From Sphingobacteriales bacterium 16-39-50 (GTDB lineage Bacteria; Bacteroidota; Bacteroidia; Sphingobacteriales; Sphingobacteriaceae): 64,000 bases of DNA. Shown in pieces: positions 1 to 8,431 of this stretch. The first letter of the stretch is position 1; every line of letters starts with the position of its first letter. Below the pieces are notes generated by a model. It did not search any database. It was given only the letters and a program-made list of their open reading frames with translations, and was not told the DNA's origin. The translations under genes were made by a program, and so were the position numbers. The stretch spans positions 558,001 through 622,000 of the forward strand of contig NCHA01000001.1 in the NCBI GenBank assembly GCA_002257025.1. The letters run 5' to 3'.

Positions 1-57
1 AAAGAACTTTCAGAATTAAAAGAGGCATTCAATAAACTCCTGTCTGAATTAACTTAG
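1..57 (+). CDS. C-terminal fragment of an unidentified protein
   Basis: An open frame enters from the left edge and ends at a TAG at 55-57, giving 18 residues rich in Lys, Glu and Leu that look like the end of an amphipathic helix. Too little is visible to name it. It lies 70 bases upstream of the exonuclease gene on the same strand. It may be chance, because any open frame at the edge could look like this. Confidence 0.35.
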   Translation, partial: KELSELKEAFNKLLSELT

Positions 58-127
58 CCGTTTTCTAAGCTTATTTTTATAAAAGCTTTATAATGTGTAA
101 TTTACTAATACTGATAAAGATTCATAT

Positions 128-844
128 ATGTTAGAAAACATTGATCTTCAACAGGTTTTAGTGCTCGATATTGAAACCGTTCCCCAATACCCTGCTTTTA
201 AGGAATTACCCGCAGAATATCAGCAATTATGGGATCAAAAGACCCGCTTTCAACGCCGTGATGGTGAAACAGCAGCAGAATTTTATTCCAGGGCTGGAAT
301 ACTGGCAGAATTTGGAAAAATCATTTGCATTTCAGTTGGAATCTTCTCAAAAAAGACAGAAACACTTTCCCTGCGTGTAAAATCCTTCTATGGCGATGAT
401 GAGAAGGAAGTGATTCAGTCATTTATTGATCTATTAAACAAACAGTCCGATTCCCTTATTTTATGTGCCCACAATGGCAAGGAATTCGATTTTCCCTATT
501 TATGTCGCAGGATGCTGATCAATGGACTGCAAATACCCGTTCAATTGAATATCCATGGAAAAAAGCCCTGGGAGATCATGCATCTGGATACGATGGATCT
601 CTGGAAATTCGGAGATTATAAAAACTATACCTCGCTGAACCTGCTTGCTGCGGTATTCAATATTCCAAGTCCGAAAGATGATATTGATGGAAGTATGGTA
701 CACAAAGTTTACTGGGAAGACAATGATCTTGAACGGATAAGGATTTATTGTGAGAAGGACGTGATTACTACTGCACAAATCCTGCTGAAATTTAAATCTT
801 TAGCTGCCCTATCCACAGATCAGATTACTATTGTGGAGCGCTGA
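128..844 (+). CDS. Predicted DEDDy 3'-5' exonuclease, PolB-type (PF10108-like)
   Basis: This 238-residue protein resembles the stand-alone 3'-5' exonucleases related to the proofreading domain of DNA polymerase B. The Exo I motif is DIE (D14, E16). Exo II is in HNGKEFDFPYL, with D121. Exo III is YCEKD, with Y207 and D211, so the four acidic residues and the Tyr of the DEDDy class all seem present. These enzymes use two metal ions to remove nucleotides from 3' ends; whether this one prefers DNA or RNA cannot be told. There is no polymerase domain, signal peptide or membrane segment. It sits just upstream of RNase R on the same strand with a 92-base gap, so the pair may be co-transcribed. The ATG start places the Exo I strand at the usual distance from the N-terminus. 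Confidence 0.85.
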   Translation: MLENIDLQQVLVLDIETVPQYPAFKELPAEYQQLWDQKTRFQRRDGETAAEFYSRAGILAEFGKIICISVGIFSKKTETLSLRVKSFYGDDEKEVIQSFIDLLNKQSDSLILCAHNGKEFDFPYLCRRMLINGLQIPVQLNIHGKKPWEIMHLDTMDLWKFGDYKNYTSLNLLAAVFNIPSPKDDIDGSMVHKVYWEDNDLERIRIYCEKDVITTAQILLKFKSLAALSTDQITIVER

Positions 845-936
845 ATGGCATTTCAATGATCATTTGAATGTTATCAAATGGTAAAGAAGCTTATTATTAG
901 CTGCTTAAGCCTTATCTTAGGGGAAATTAGTAAAAA

Positions 937-3066
937 ATGTCAAAAAAGAAATCAAACAACTTTAACCTGGTACTTACCAAACTCATTACTGATGTGTTTG
1001 AAAAATCAGGTAATAAGCCATTAAATTATAAACAGGTTGCATCAAAACTTAACCTCCATGATGATGAAACCAGAGTCTTAATACTGGAGGTTTTAAAGGA
1101 AGAAACCAGAAAAGGAATTCTTCAGGAGCCTGAAAAGGGTAAATTCATATTAAAACAGCTTAAAACATTCGTAACCGGCAAGGTAGATATGACCAGCGAT
1201 GGTTCAGCCTACATTGTCAGTGATGATGAATTTGAAGAAGATATTTATGTAGCACCGCGTAAACTGCGCAATGCCCTTCACGGTGATATTGTCAAGGTAT
1301 ATGTCTATGCCAAGAACAAGGGCCGCAAAAAGGACGGAGAAGTTGTGGAGATTCTACAAAGGGCCAAAATGGACTTTACAGGAATTATTAAGCTTTCTGA
1401 CCGCTTTGCCTTTTTTGTACCGGATGACCGGAAGATGCTGCATGATATTTTTATTCCTTTAGACGGACTCAATGGCGCTAAAGATGGTTATAAAGCTATA
1501 GCTAAAATTGTTGACTGGCCTGAAGATGCCAAAAACCCGATTGGTGAGATCACCCATGTGCTAGGTAAACAGGGTGAGAATAATGCTGAAATGAATGCCA
1601 TTTTAGCGGATTATGGTTTTCCTCTTGCTTTCCCTGATGAAGTGGAGAAACAAGCAGAATCTATCAGTGAGGACATTACTAAAGAAGAAATAGCCCGGCG
1701 CAGGGATTTCAGGGAAATCCTGACCTTTACAATTGATCCGGCAGATGCCAAAGATTTTGATGATGCCATTTCATTCCAGAAATTAAAAAATGGAAATATT
1801 GAAGTAGGCGTTCATATTGCTGATGTTTCCCATTATGTTAAACCTGGATCTGCACTTGATAAAGAAGCTTTTGAGAGGGGGACATCTGTTTACCTGGTCG
1901 ACAGAGTGATTCCTATGCTTCCTGAGCGATTATCTAATGGCTTATGCTCACTTAGGCCTAATGAAGATAAACTATGCTTCTCGGCCGTGTTTGAGCTCGA
2001 TAATGACGCCAATGTCGTTGAACAATGGTTTGGACGGACAATCATCCATTCGGATACCCGCTTCAGTTATGAAGATGCTCAGGAGGTACTTGAGAATAAA
2101 AGCGGCAAACATAGTGAAGAGCTTTTAAAGTTAAATGAGCTGGCCTATAAATTGCGGGAACGTAAATTTAAACATGGTGCAATCAGCTTTGAAAGTGTAG
2201 AAATAAAATTCCGTCTGGATGAACAGGGAAAACCGCTCGGGGTTTATGTTAAAGAACGTAAGGATGCCCATAAACTGATTGAGGATTTCATGCTTCTGGC
2301 TAATAAAAAGGTAGCCGAATTTGTCGCAAAAAAGGGCAAAGGAAAGCAGAAATTGACTTTTGTTTACCGTTCACATGATTCACCAAAAGAGGATGCCTTA
2401 TTGAGTTTCTCACAGTTTGCATCAAAGTTTGGCTATAAGATTGATATGAGTTCGGGACGGGAAACTGCCCGCTCGTTAAATTTTTTAATGGCTGATGTGG
2501 AAGGAAAGAAAGAGCAGAATGTATTGACACAACTCGCAATCCGATCAATGGCTAAAGCTGTTTATACGACTAAGAAACATAGTCACTACGGACTTGCATT
2601 CGATTATTATACCCACTTCACCTCTCCTATCCGCAGATATCCTGATGTGATGGTTCACCGTTTACTCGAATTATACCTGGCGGACGGAAAATCTGTAAAT
2701 GAAGAGGAATATGAAAAAATGTCTACCCACTCCTCCCAGATGGAGAAAAAAGCTGCAGATGCTGAACGTGCTTCAGTAAAGTATAAGCAGGCTGAATACC
2801 TTCAGAATAATATCGGGGAAGAGTTCAGCGGAATTATTTCCGGATTGACTGAATGGGGTATGTATGTTGAAATTATTGCCAATAAATGCGAGGGTATGAT
2901 TCGTTTACGTGATCTTAACGATGATTTTTACGTTTTAGACGAGAAGAACTACTGCATTATTGGTCAGCGCCGTAAAAAGAAATATCAACTGGGAGATGAA
3001 GTTAGAATACTTGTTAAAAAAGTTGATTTAAATAAGAGGCAAATAGATTTCACCTTAGTAAAATAA
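937..3066 (+). CDS. rnr: Ribonuclease R
   Basis: This 709-residue 3'-5' exoribonuclease of the RNase II/R family degrades structured RNA and helps in mRNA decay and rRNA quality control in the cytoplasm. In order it shows an N-terminal winged-helix-like region (about residues 10-65), cold-shock-type RNA-binding domains (about 70-230), the catalytic RNB domain starting near residue 250, and a C-terminal S1 domain (about 625-709). The metal-binding signature IDPADAKDFDDA lies near residue 267. The conserved HYGLAFDYYTHFTSPIRRYP segment lies near residue 550. The length is typical of Bacteroidota RNase R and the basic tail seen in Enterobacteria is absent. No terminator is visible after the stop. 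Confidence 0.97.
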   Translation: MSKKKSNNFNLVLTKLITDVFEKSGNKPLNYKQVASKLNLHDDETRVLILEVLKEETRKGILQEPEKGKFILKQLKTFVTGKVDMTSDGSAYIVSDDEFEEDIYVAPRKLRNALHGDIVKVYVYAKNKGRKKDGEVVEILQRAKMDFTGIIKLSDRFAFFVPDDRKMLHDIFIPLDGLNGAKDGYKAIAKIVDWPEDAKNPIGEITHVLGKQGENNAEMNAILADYGFPLAFPDEVEKQAESISEDITKEEIARRRDFREILTFTIDPADAKDFDDAISFQKLKNGNIEVGVHIADVSHYVKPGSALDKEAFERGTSVYLVDRVIPMLPERLSNGLCSLRPNEDKLCFSAVFELDNDANVVEQWFGRTIIHSDTRFSYEDAQEVLENKSGKHSEELLKLNELAYKLRERKFKHGAISFESVEIKFRLDEQGKPLGVYVKERKDAHKLIEDFMLLANKKVAEFVAKKGKGKQKLTFVYRSHDSPKEDALLSFSQFASKFGYKIDMSSGRETARSLNFLMADVEGKKEQNVLTQLAIRSMAKAVYTTKKHSHYGLAFDYYTHFTSPIRRYPDVMVHRLLELYLADGKSVNEEEYEKMSTHSSQMEKKAADAERASVKYKQAEYLQNNIGEEFSGIISGLTEWGMYVEIIANKCEGMIRLRDLNDDFYVLDEKNYCIIGQRRKKKYQLGDEVRILVKKVDLNKRQIDFTLVK

Positions 3067-3316
3067 CCTGAGTCCGATATAAAATGGAGATTAAGGGTTG
3101 TTTGAAATCTGGAAAAGGTATGGGGGTAAAAGTAGGGAATGGGGAATAGGAAATGGAAACCCGATCGGGTGAAATTCAATGCTTACATTCTTGTCTGCAG
3201 CTCAAAGCTGATACCTCATACCCAATTAAAACAGTCATTCAGGAATAAAACAGAATGTTCCTGAAGCTAAATTAATCAGTTTTGCTAATTTTGCTTCAGG
3301 CCATAGCTTAAATTAA

Positions 3317-4291
3317 ATGCATTCGATAGAACAGCTTCAAAACATTATTAATAAGGCTATAGCCGAAACTAAGTATACCGCAAAACCTGCAGAACTATAC
3401 GAACCTATCAGCTACCTGATGAAATTGGGTGGCAAAAGGATGCGACCGGTTCTGGTTCTTGTTTCAACTGAATTATTCGGAGGGGATGTTTTAAAAGCAT
3501 TGGATGCTGCAGTAGGCATAGAGCTGTTTCATAATTTCACGCTGATGCATGATGATATTATGGACAAAGCTCCCCTTAGAAGAGGAAATCCAACGGTACA
3601 TGTAAAATGGAACGAAAGTGCTGCGATTTTATCGGGTGATGTCATGTTTGTAGAAGCCTATAAACTCATGATCAGGGTAGATGATTCAATACTAAGGAAA
3701 GTTCTGGATATATTCTCTGATACCGCATCAGGTGTTTGTCAGGGGCAGCAGGCTGATATGAATTTCGAGAAAAGGGATCAGGTAAGTATTGAAGAATATA
3801 TTGAAATGATCAGGCTTAAAACTGCTGTCTTGCTGGCGGGAAGTATGCAGATCGGCGCCCTGATTGGTGGTGCAGAAAAAGATCAGGCCGATTTATTATA
3901 TGAATTTGGTGAAAACCTCGGACTTGCCTTTCAATTACAGGACGATATTCTTGATGTATATGGTGATCCTGAAAAATTCGGGAAACAGGTCGGAGGAGAT
4001 ATTCTGGCCGATAAAAAAACCTTTCTTCTGATCAAAGCAAGGGAACTCTCCAAAGGCGAAAGTGCTTCAGAACTTGATAAATGGCTGAATAAGCCGGATG
4101 CTTTACCTGACAATAAGGTAACTGCCATTACTTCTATCTATGATTCACTGGGAGTACGGAAGCTTGCAGAAGCTGAAATGGAAAATTATGTTGAGAAAGC
4201 GCTAAATGCCCTGGACAAAATCTCAGTGGAAAATTCAAGGAAAGAACTCCTTAGAGGATTTGCTGAGCAATTACTGATCAGAGAACATTAA
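3317..4291 (+). CDS. Polyprenyl diphosphate synthase (trans-IPPS)
   Basis: This 324-residue, all-helical prenyltransferase adds isopentenyl diphosphate units to an allylic primer, making the long chain used for menaquinone side chains. The first Asp-rich motif is HDDIMD (about residues 77-82) and the second is QDDILD (about 206-211). The GGKRMRP motif that binds isopentenyl diphosphate lies near residue 38. The motif set fits octaprenyl/solanesyl synthases (IspB type), but chain length cannot be read from sequence alone. It ends 5 bases before a strong hairpin that can terminate transcription from both sides, because rpmA converges from the right. The upstream 250 bases hold no gene. Confidence 0.92.
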   Translation: MHSIEQLQNIINKAIAETKYTAKPAELYEPISYLMKLGGKRMRPVLVLVSTELFGGDVLKALDAAVGIELFHNFTLMHDDIMDKAPLRRGNPTVHVKWNESAAILSGDVMFVEAYKLMIRVDDSILRKVLDIFSDTASGVCQGQQADMNFEKRDQVSIEEYIEMIRLKTAVLLAGSMQIGALIGGAEKDQADLLYEFGENLGLAFQLQDDILDVYGDPEKFGKQVGGDILADKKTFLLIKARELSKGESASELDKWLNKPDALPDNKVTAITSIYDSLGVRKLAEAEMENYVEKALNALDKISVENSRKELLRGFAEQLLIREH

Positions 4292-4320
4292 AAAAGCCCT
4301 GATTTTCATCAGGGCCTTTC
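4291..4320. terminator. Bidirectional intrinsic terminator
   Basis: A perfect 8-bp stem, GCCCTGAT/ATCAGGGC at 4296-4303 and 4308-4315, closes a TTTC loop. It has an A-run on the left and a T-rich tail on the right, so it can serve both the prenyl synthase gene (+) and the rplU-rpmA operon (-). Confidence 0.85.
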
Positions 4321-4346
4321 ATAATATTATTTCTTGTTTCTAAAAA

Positions 4347-4790
4347 TTAAGCTTCTGCAGCATCATCAGATGCTTCTTTCTTTGCAGGCGCTTTCTTAGC
4401 TGCTGGTTCTTTCTTAGCTGCAGGCTTTTTTGCTGCTGGCTTAGCCGCTACTTCTACTGCTTCTTCGATCACCTCAGCTTTAGGAGCTGCTGCTTTCTTT
4501 GCTTTTGGAGCAGCATCTTCAACTACTACCGCAGCTTCTCTTGGAAGAATAGAAACATATGATTTATTATCATATCTCTTTCTGAAAATTACTGTACCAT
4601 CAATCAGTGCAAAAAGGGTATGATCTTTACCAATACCAACATTTCTGTCAGGATGATGCTGAGTACCGCGCTGACGCACGATAATATTTCCTGCAATTGC
4701 TGCCTGACCACCGAAGATCTTAATACCTAAACGCTTGCTATGTGATTCGCGACCGTTTCTGGAACTACCGGCTCCTTTTTTATGTGCCAT
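4347..4790 (-). CDS. rpmA: Large-subunit ribosomal protein bL27 with Ala/Lys/Pro tail
   Basis: The first 85 or so residues are a normal bL27, beginning [16 protein letters not shown] and containing the GTQHHPD core. This protein reaches the peptidyl-transferase centre of the 50S subunit. The remaining 62 or so residues are not part of the family fold. They form a low-complexity tail of repeated AAKKPAAKK-type blocks, with a short acidic patch in the middle and an acidic end, resembling linker-histone tails. The N-terminus starts directly with AHKKG and has no cleavable presequence of the Firmicutes type. It lies 115 bases downstream of rplU in the same operon and ends before the shared terminator. 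See the finding on the tail. Confidence 0.97.
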   Translation of the reverse strand: MAHKKGAGSSRNGRESHSKRLGIKIFGGQAAIAGNIIVRQRGTQHHPDRNVGIGKDHTLFALIDGTVIFRKRYDNKSYVSILPREAAVVVEDAAPKAKKAAAPKAEVIEEAVEVAAKPAAKKPAAKKEPAAKKAPAKKEASDDAAEA

Positions 4791-4872
4791 GTTATTTTAT
4801 AATTTATGAATTGTAAACAATTCAGGATTTTAAACTTAAACTATTGTAATCGTTTTGAGTTAAGTAAGAGTT

Positions 4873-4912
4873 AAAACTTATAACCTACAACTTAAAACTT
4901 ATAACTTATAAA
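4873..4912. repeat. Short wordlike array (AACTTATAACCTACAACTT type)
   Basis: This is a run of near-repeats of AACTTATAAC and CCTACAACTTAAAACTT. The rplU stop codon (4906-4908, minus strand) lies inside it. Related arrays are at 16275-16309 and, inverted, at 60070-60118. Confidence 0.7.
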
Positions 4913-5217
4913 GAAATGCCTGTAATCTCAATCTTGGTGAACATCTGACGGTGTCCATTTTTCTTCTTGTAACCTTTACGACGTTTCTTTTTGAAAACGA
5001 TTACTTTTTCACCCTTTAAATGTGACAGTATTTTAGCACTTACTTTGGCTCCTTTCAATGCATCAGCACCAATTGAGAATTTACCATTGTTTTCAGCTAA
5101 TAATACGTTGTCAAATTCAATACTAGCGCCTTCTTCTCCCTGTAAACGGTGTACAAAAAGATATTGGTCTTTAGCAACTTTGAATTGCTGTCCGGCTATA
5201 TTTACTATTGCGTACAT
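4906..5217 (-). CDS. rplU: Large-subunit ribosomal protein bL21
   Basis: This 103-residue protein is the usual size for bL21, which binds 23S rRNA. The start MYAIVNIAGQQFKV and the basic KKKRRKGYKKKNGHRQ segment near residues 77-92 are typical of the family. It is the first gene of the rplU-rpmA operon, an arrangement conserved across bacteria. A near-consensus Bacteroidota promoter lies about 30 bases upstream, leaving a short leader. Its stop codon lies inside a wordlike repeat array. Confidence 0.98.
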   Translation of the reverse strand: MYAIVNIAGQQFKVAKDQYLFVHRLQGEEGASIEFDNVLLAENNGKFSIGADALKGAKVSAKILSHLKGEKVIVFKKKRRKGYKKKNGHRQMFTKIEITGISL

Positions 5218-5244
5218 TATTAATATATTTTTTTAAATGAGGTG

Positions 5245-5274
5245 CAAATATAAGAATATTTCTTTTGAAAGAAA
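5245..5274 (-). promoter_or_regulatory. Predicted promoter of rplU-rpmA
   Basis: On the minus strand TATATTTG (5252-5245) matches the -7 consensus TAnnTTTG. TTTC (5274-5271), close to the -33 TTTG, lies 18 bases upstream. The predicted transcript starts about 20 bases before the rplU ATG. Confidence 0.65.
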
Positions 5275-5839
5275 AACTAATTTGGAATAATTAGTCCGGA
5301 GGCAAATATCTTCAACACAATACCTTAATTACTTCCCTGGTAGATTTAAGATCGGATATCGGGTACTTAAATAAATTCAGCTTTAATTACAGGAGTAAAT
5401 TGAGATTAAATGGTTTTGATTTGTTAGATAAGGCTATTGAGCAATAATAATTTGATTTTGAAAATCAATACCTGTGCGTTAGAGGCTGGTTCAGCCCTTT
5501 CCTCCGGAGTAGTTCCGGCAAGAAATCACGTTATAATTCAAATACCCTTTGCCGGAAGCTACCTCCTACGGCAAGGTTTACTTTACCCGGGGCTGTATTT
5601 CATCGGGATGGGCAGCCCAGCAAAAGGACCAATTGCCATTTGAAATAAACCCGGGTGGCAGCTGTAGCTTTTTGCCAGGCAGAATTTTATGCTTCAAAGG
5701 AATCTATGGGCAAAAACTACGGCAGAACACGGGATTGCGGGAACCGAAGAACAGCAGACCCTGCTTTCCAAAAAGAAAATTTATTAAATCTAAACTTACT
5801 CCTGCATGAAAGATTAGCAGCCATATTAAAAACAATGGA
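5253..5839. other. Gene-free stretch with a hairpin-rich GC patch (about 5460-5800)
   Basis: No convincing gene is seen. The middle 340 bases are clearly richer in G and C than both flanks. They hold several inverted repeats, the clearest being TTCCGGCAA at 5513-5521 facing TTGCCGGAA at 5549-5557. Short overlapping open frames exist in all three forward frames, but none resembles a protein I know and no frame stays open throughout. It could be a structured RNA or a decayed gene. Confidence 0.4.
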
Positions 5840-6346
5840 TCAATCCTTATTCCTATCCCTCACATCCGATATCATATTGCTGATCTCGGTAATCAATGAT
5901 TTTGCCGCACCTGCAAGCTTAGGTTCCTTATCATAGCTGATGTCATAAACCACATGCTTGGTCTTATCCTTATACCTGAATTCAATATAATAAGTTGGAG
6001 AATTCCTCCCTTTAGCTGCCTCAGGATCTCCCTTAAGTTCATCGGGAAAGTTCCAGAATCCGAGTTCTGCTGCCTTACGGTGCAGATACAACAGATCATC
6101 CTTACGCATTTTAACTTTTGTCTTAATCAGGGAATCATCCTGATTAACATATTGAAAATCGCCGGTTTTAGAATAATACTGATTGACCAGACTATCCCCA
6201 AGTCCGTATTTAAAAGTGATGGAATCAAAATCAGAAAACCTGTAAGGGGCATTCTTCACCATTATCGAATAATAATAAACAGTGTATAACAGAAACGGGG
6301 TTATTATACAAATTGCTAAAAATATCTTTTTACCTCTATCACTCAT
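5840..6346 (-). CDS. Membrane-anchored protein of unknown function
   Basis: This 168-residue protein has one N-terminal hydrophobic segment (about residues 8-30) preceded by basic residues, so it is either an uncleaved anchor or a signal peptide. The rest (about 31-160) is a soluble mixed alpha/beta domain that should face the periplasm. It has a central LHRKAAELGFWNFPDEL stretch and a YYIEFRYKDK strand. I do not recognise the family with certainty. The N-terminus abuts a 45-base gap to the symporter gene upstream on the same strand, so the two may share a transcript. Its stop is followed by the GC-rich patch. Confidence 0.7.
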   Translation of the reverse strand: MSDRGKKIFLAICIITPFLLYTVYYYSIMVKNAPYRFSDFDSITFKYGLGDSLVNQYYSKTGDFQYVNQDDSLIKTKVKMRKDDLLYLHRKAAELGFWNFPDELKGDPEAAKGRNSPTYYIEFRYKDKTKHVVYDISYDKEPKLAGAAKSLITEISNMISDVRDRNKD

Positions 6347-6391
6347 AAATTTGATGTATTTACAGACATGGGTCTGATAAAACTAATTTCA

Positions 6392-7804
6392 TTAATGTTT
6401 TGCCTGGTCTTCCAGATTATGGATCCGGTTCTCATCCGGAGCACTTAATTCAGCCGGAGGATTAAATTCTCCCTCCCATTTTGCAATCACTACGGTAGCG
6501 AGGCAATTCCCAATCACATTAACTGATGTTCTGGCCATATCCATCAGTTCATCGATACCCAGGATTATAAAAATAGGCCATACCGGCATACCAAAAGATG
6601 CTGCAGTGCCCAGTAAAATGACCAAAGAAGCCCTTGGTACTCCAGCAACACCCTTACTGGTTAACATCAGGGTGAATACGATCAGCAATTGCTGACCAAA
6701 AGTCATGGGCATTCCGGCTGCCTGGGCGACAAAGATCGCGGCAAGCGACAAATATAAGGTTGTACCATCAAGATTAAAACTGTATCCGGTTGGCATTACA
6801 AATGCCACTATTTTACGTGGCACACCGATACGTTCCATTGCCTCCATCGCTCTTGGAAGAGCAGCTTCAGAGCTGGTGGTTGCAAAGGCGATTGAAACAG
6901 GCTCGGCAATAGCCTGCAGGAATTTTTTGATCGGAACACCCACAAAAAAAGCGATCGGAAGCAAAACTCCGAGAAGAAATATCAATAAGGCTACATATAA
7001 AGTAAGAAGCAACTGGAACAGATTCACCAGAATCCCAAGTCCCATATGCCCTACGGTATAAGCTATAGCCGCTCCTACTCCTATCGGAGCAAAATACATG
7101 ATGATATTGGTGAATTTAAACATCACTTCCGAAAGACTCTCTGTCGCACGCAGCATAGGCTGACGCTTATCTTCCCGAACCATTGCAAGTGCAATACCGA
7201 AGATAATACTGAAAACCACGATCTGTAAAACCTGGCCTTCGGCTATAGATTTGGCAATATTCTCAGGAAAGATATGGAGTATTATATCATTCAGGGTTTG
7301 TGGGGGAACCTTTTCAAGTTCCTCATGAGCCCCAGTCGGCATTGAAATGCCCATACCAGCCTTTGAAATATTGATAGCTGCAAGGCCGATGAACAGAGCA
7401 ATGGTAGTAACCGCCTCAAAATACAGAATTGACTTCCATCCCATCCTCCCTACTTGCTTCAGATCTGAATGACCTGCAATACCAAATACCAGTGTGGCAA
7501 AAAGCAATGGGGCAATAATAGTCTTGATCATCTTCAGGAAGACCTTGCTTAATACCTGAAGTTTAATTCCTATCTCCGGAAAATCATGACCAATTTCTGC
7601 TCCAACTACCATAGAGATTAAAATCCAGGTAGTGAGTGATTTCTTCTTAAACCCATACATAAACAATCCGGCGATGGCCAGCCACCTTGAAAACATCAGG
7701 ACTAATTCAGGAACACTCAAAAGGCTGTAATGGTCCAAAAAAGTAAGCAAGGCAGAAAATGAGATCGCTATGATTGCGATAATTCCGAGATTTGAAAACT
7801 TCAT
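6392..7804 (-). CDS. Dicarboxylate/amino acid:cation symporter (DAACS family)
   Basis: This 470-residue inner-membrane transporter belongs to the GltP/GltT/DctA family, which carries glutamate, aspartate or C4-dicarboxylates with Na+ or H+. The signature regions are visible. TTSSEAALPRAM marks the Ser-rich hairpin HP1, SFNLDGTTLY is the TM7 cation-binding segment, and LTSKGVAGVPRAS is hairpin HP2. The DELMDMARTSVNVIGNC stretch in TM8 carries the substrate-contacting Asp, Arg and Asn residues. An extra hydrophobic stretch at the N-terminus (about residues 5-55) precedes the usual TM1. Substrate preference cannot be assigned. It has a good promoter in the divergent region shared with the next gene. 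Confidence 0.93.
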   Translation of the reverse strand: MKFSNLGIIAIIAISFSALLTFLDHYSLLSVPELVLMFSRWLAIAGLFMYGFKKKSLTTWILISMVVGAEIGHDFPEIGIKLQVLSKVFLKMIKTIIAPLLFATLVFGIAGHSDLKQVGRMGWKSILYFEAVTTIALFIGLAAINISKAGMGISMPTGAHEELEKVPPQTLNDIILHIFPENIAKSIAEGQVLQIVVFSIIFGIALAMVREDKRQPMLRATESLSEVMFKFTNIIMYFAPIGVGAAIAYTVGHMGLGILVNLFQLLLTLYVALLIFLLGVLLPIAFFVGVPIKKFLQAIAEPVSIAFATTSSEAALPRAMEAMERIGVPRKIVAFVMPTGYSFNLDGTTLYLSLAAIFVAQAAGMPMTFGQQLLIVFTLMLTSKGVAGVPRASLVILLGTAASFGMPVWPIFIILGIDELMDMARTSVNVIGNCLATVVIAKWEGEFNPPAELSAPDENRIHNLEDQAKH

Positions 7805-7826
7805 AAATGCTGGTTAGTATATCGAA

Positions 7827-7857
7827 CAAAAGTAATTAATTAGATTTACCCCGCAAA
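7827..7857 (-). promoter_or_regulatory. Predicted promoter of the DAACS symporter gene
   Basis: On the minus strand TTTG (7857-7854) and TACTTTTG (7834-7827) are separated by 19 bases. This is a full match to the Bacteroidota TTTG-n19-TAnnTTTG promoter, about 20 bases upstream of the start codon. Confidence 0.7.
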
Positions 7858-7869
7858 TGAAAGCATAAG

Positions 7870-8388
7870 ATGAAGCCAGAGAAACTAAGTGATCTAAAAA
7901 AAGAGTTGTCAGGGCTTTCTGTGCACGAATTAACCGACATCTGCCTCCGTCTTGCTAAATACAAAAAGGAAAACAAAGAATTACTTACCTATCTCCTTTT
8001 TGATTCTGATAAGCCGATGAAGTATACAGAAGAGGTGAAAAATTTTCTGATTGAGGATTTTAAAACCATGCAAAAACATTATTATTACAGTACTAAAAGT
8101 ATGCGCAAAATTATCCGCCTGATTAACCGTTATGCTAAATATACCGGGTCTAAAGAGGTAGAAACTGAGCTCGCACTTTGGTTTTGCATTAATTTTTTAA
8201 AGTATGCGGATTTAAGGACCAGCCATAAACCTCTTCAGGGACTGCTTACCCGGCAATTTGAAAAAATCATTAAATTATTACCAAAACTACATGAAGACCT
8301 TCAGTTTGATTATCAGAAAGAATTCGAATCTGTGGTAATTAATGCCTCTGAACAAACCCGCTGGGTTAACAAAAGTCAATATTTGTAA
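7870..8388 (+). CDS. Conserved hypothetical helical protein
   Basis: This 172-residue, Lys/Leu-rich, probably all-helical cytoplasmic protein has no signal peptide or membrane segment. It begins MKPEKLSDLKKELSGL and has a central KHYYYSTKSMRKIIRLINRY stretch. I do not recognise a named domain; proteins of this look occur beside housekeeping genes in Bacteroidota. It is divergent from the symporter, with 65 bases between start codons, and lies 43 bases upstream of the ECF sigma gene, so it may share its transcript. Confidence 0.75.
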   Translation: MKPEKLSDLKKELSGLSVHELTDICLRLAKYKKENKELLTYLLFDSDKPMKYTEEVKNFLIEDFKTMQKHYYYSTKSMRKIIRLINRYAKYTGSKEVETELALWFCINFLKYADLRTSHKPLQGLLTRQFEKIIKLLPKLHEDLQFDYQKEFESVVINASEQTRWVNKSQYL

Positions 8389-8431
8389 CAATTCAGCAAT
8401 AACAAAGTCAAAAAGCCTAAACTGATTACTT

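Noticed and set aside
5437-5936. Small overlapping genes in the GC-rich patch
   Set aside because: Three forward frames are each partly open, none shows a family signature, and the last one runs antisense into the 168-residue gene.
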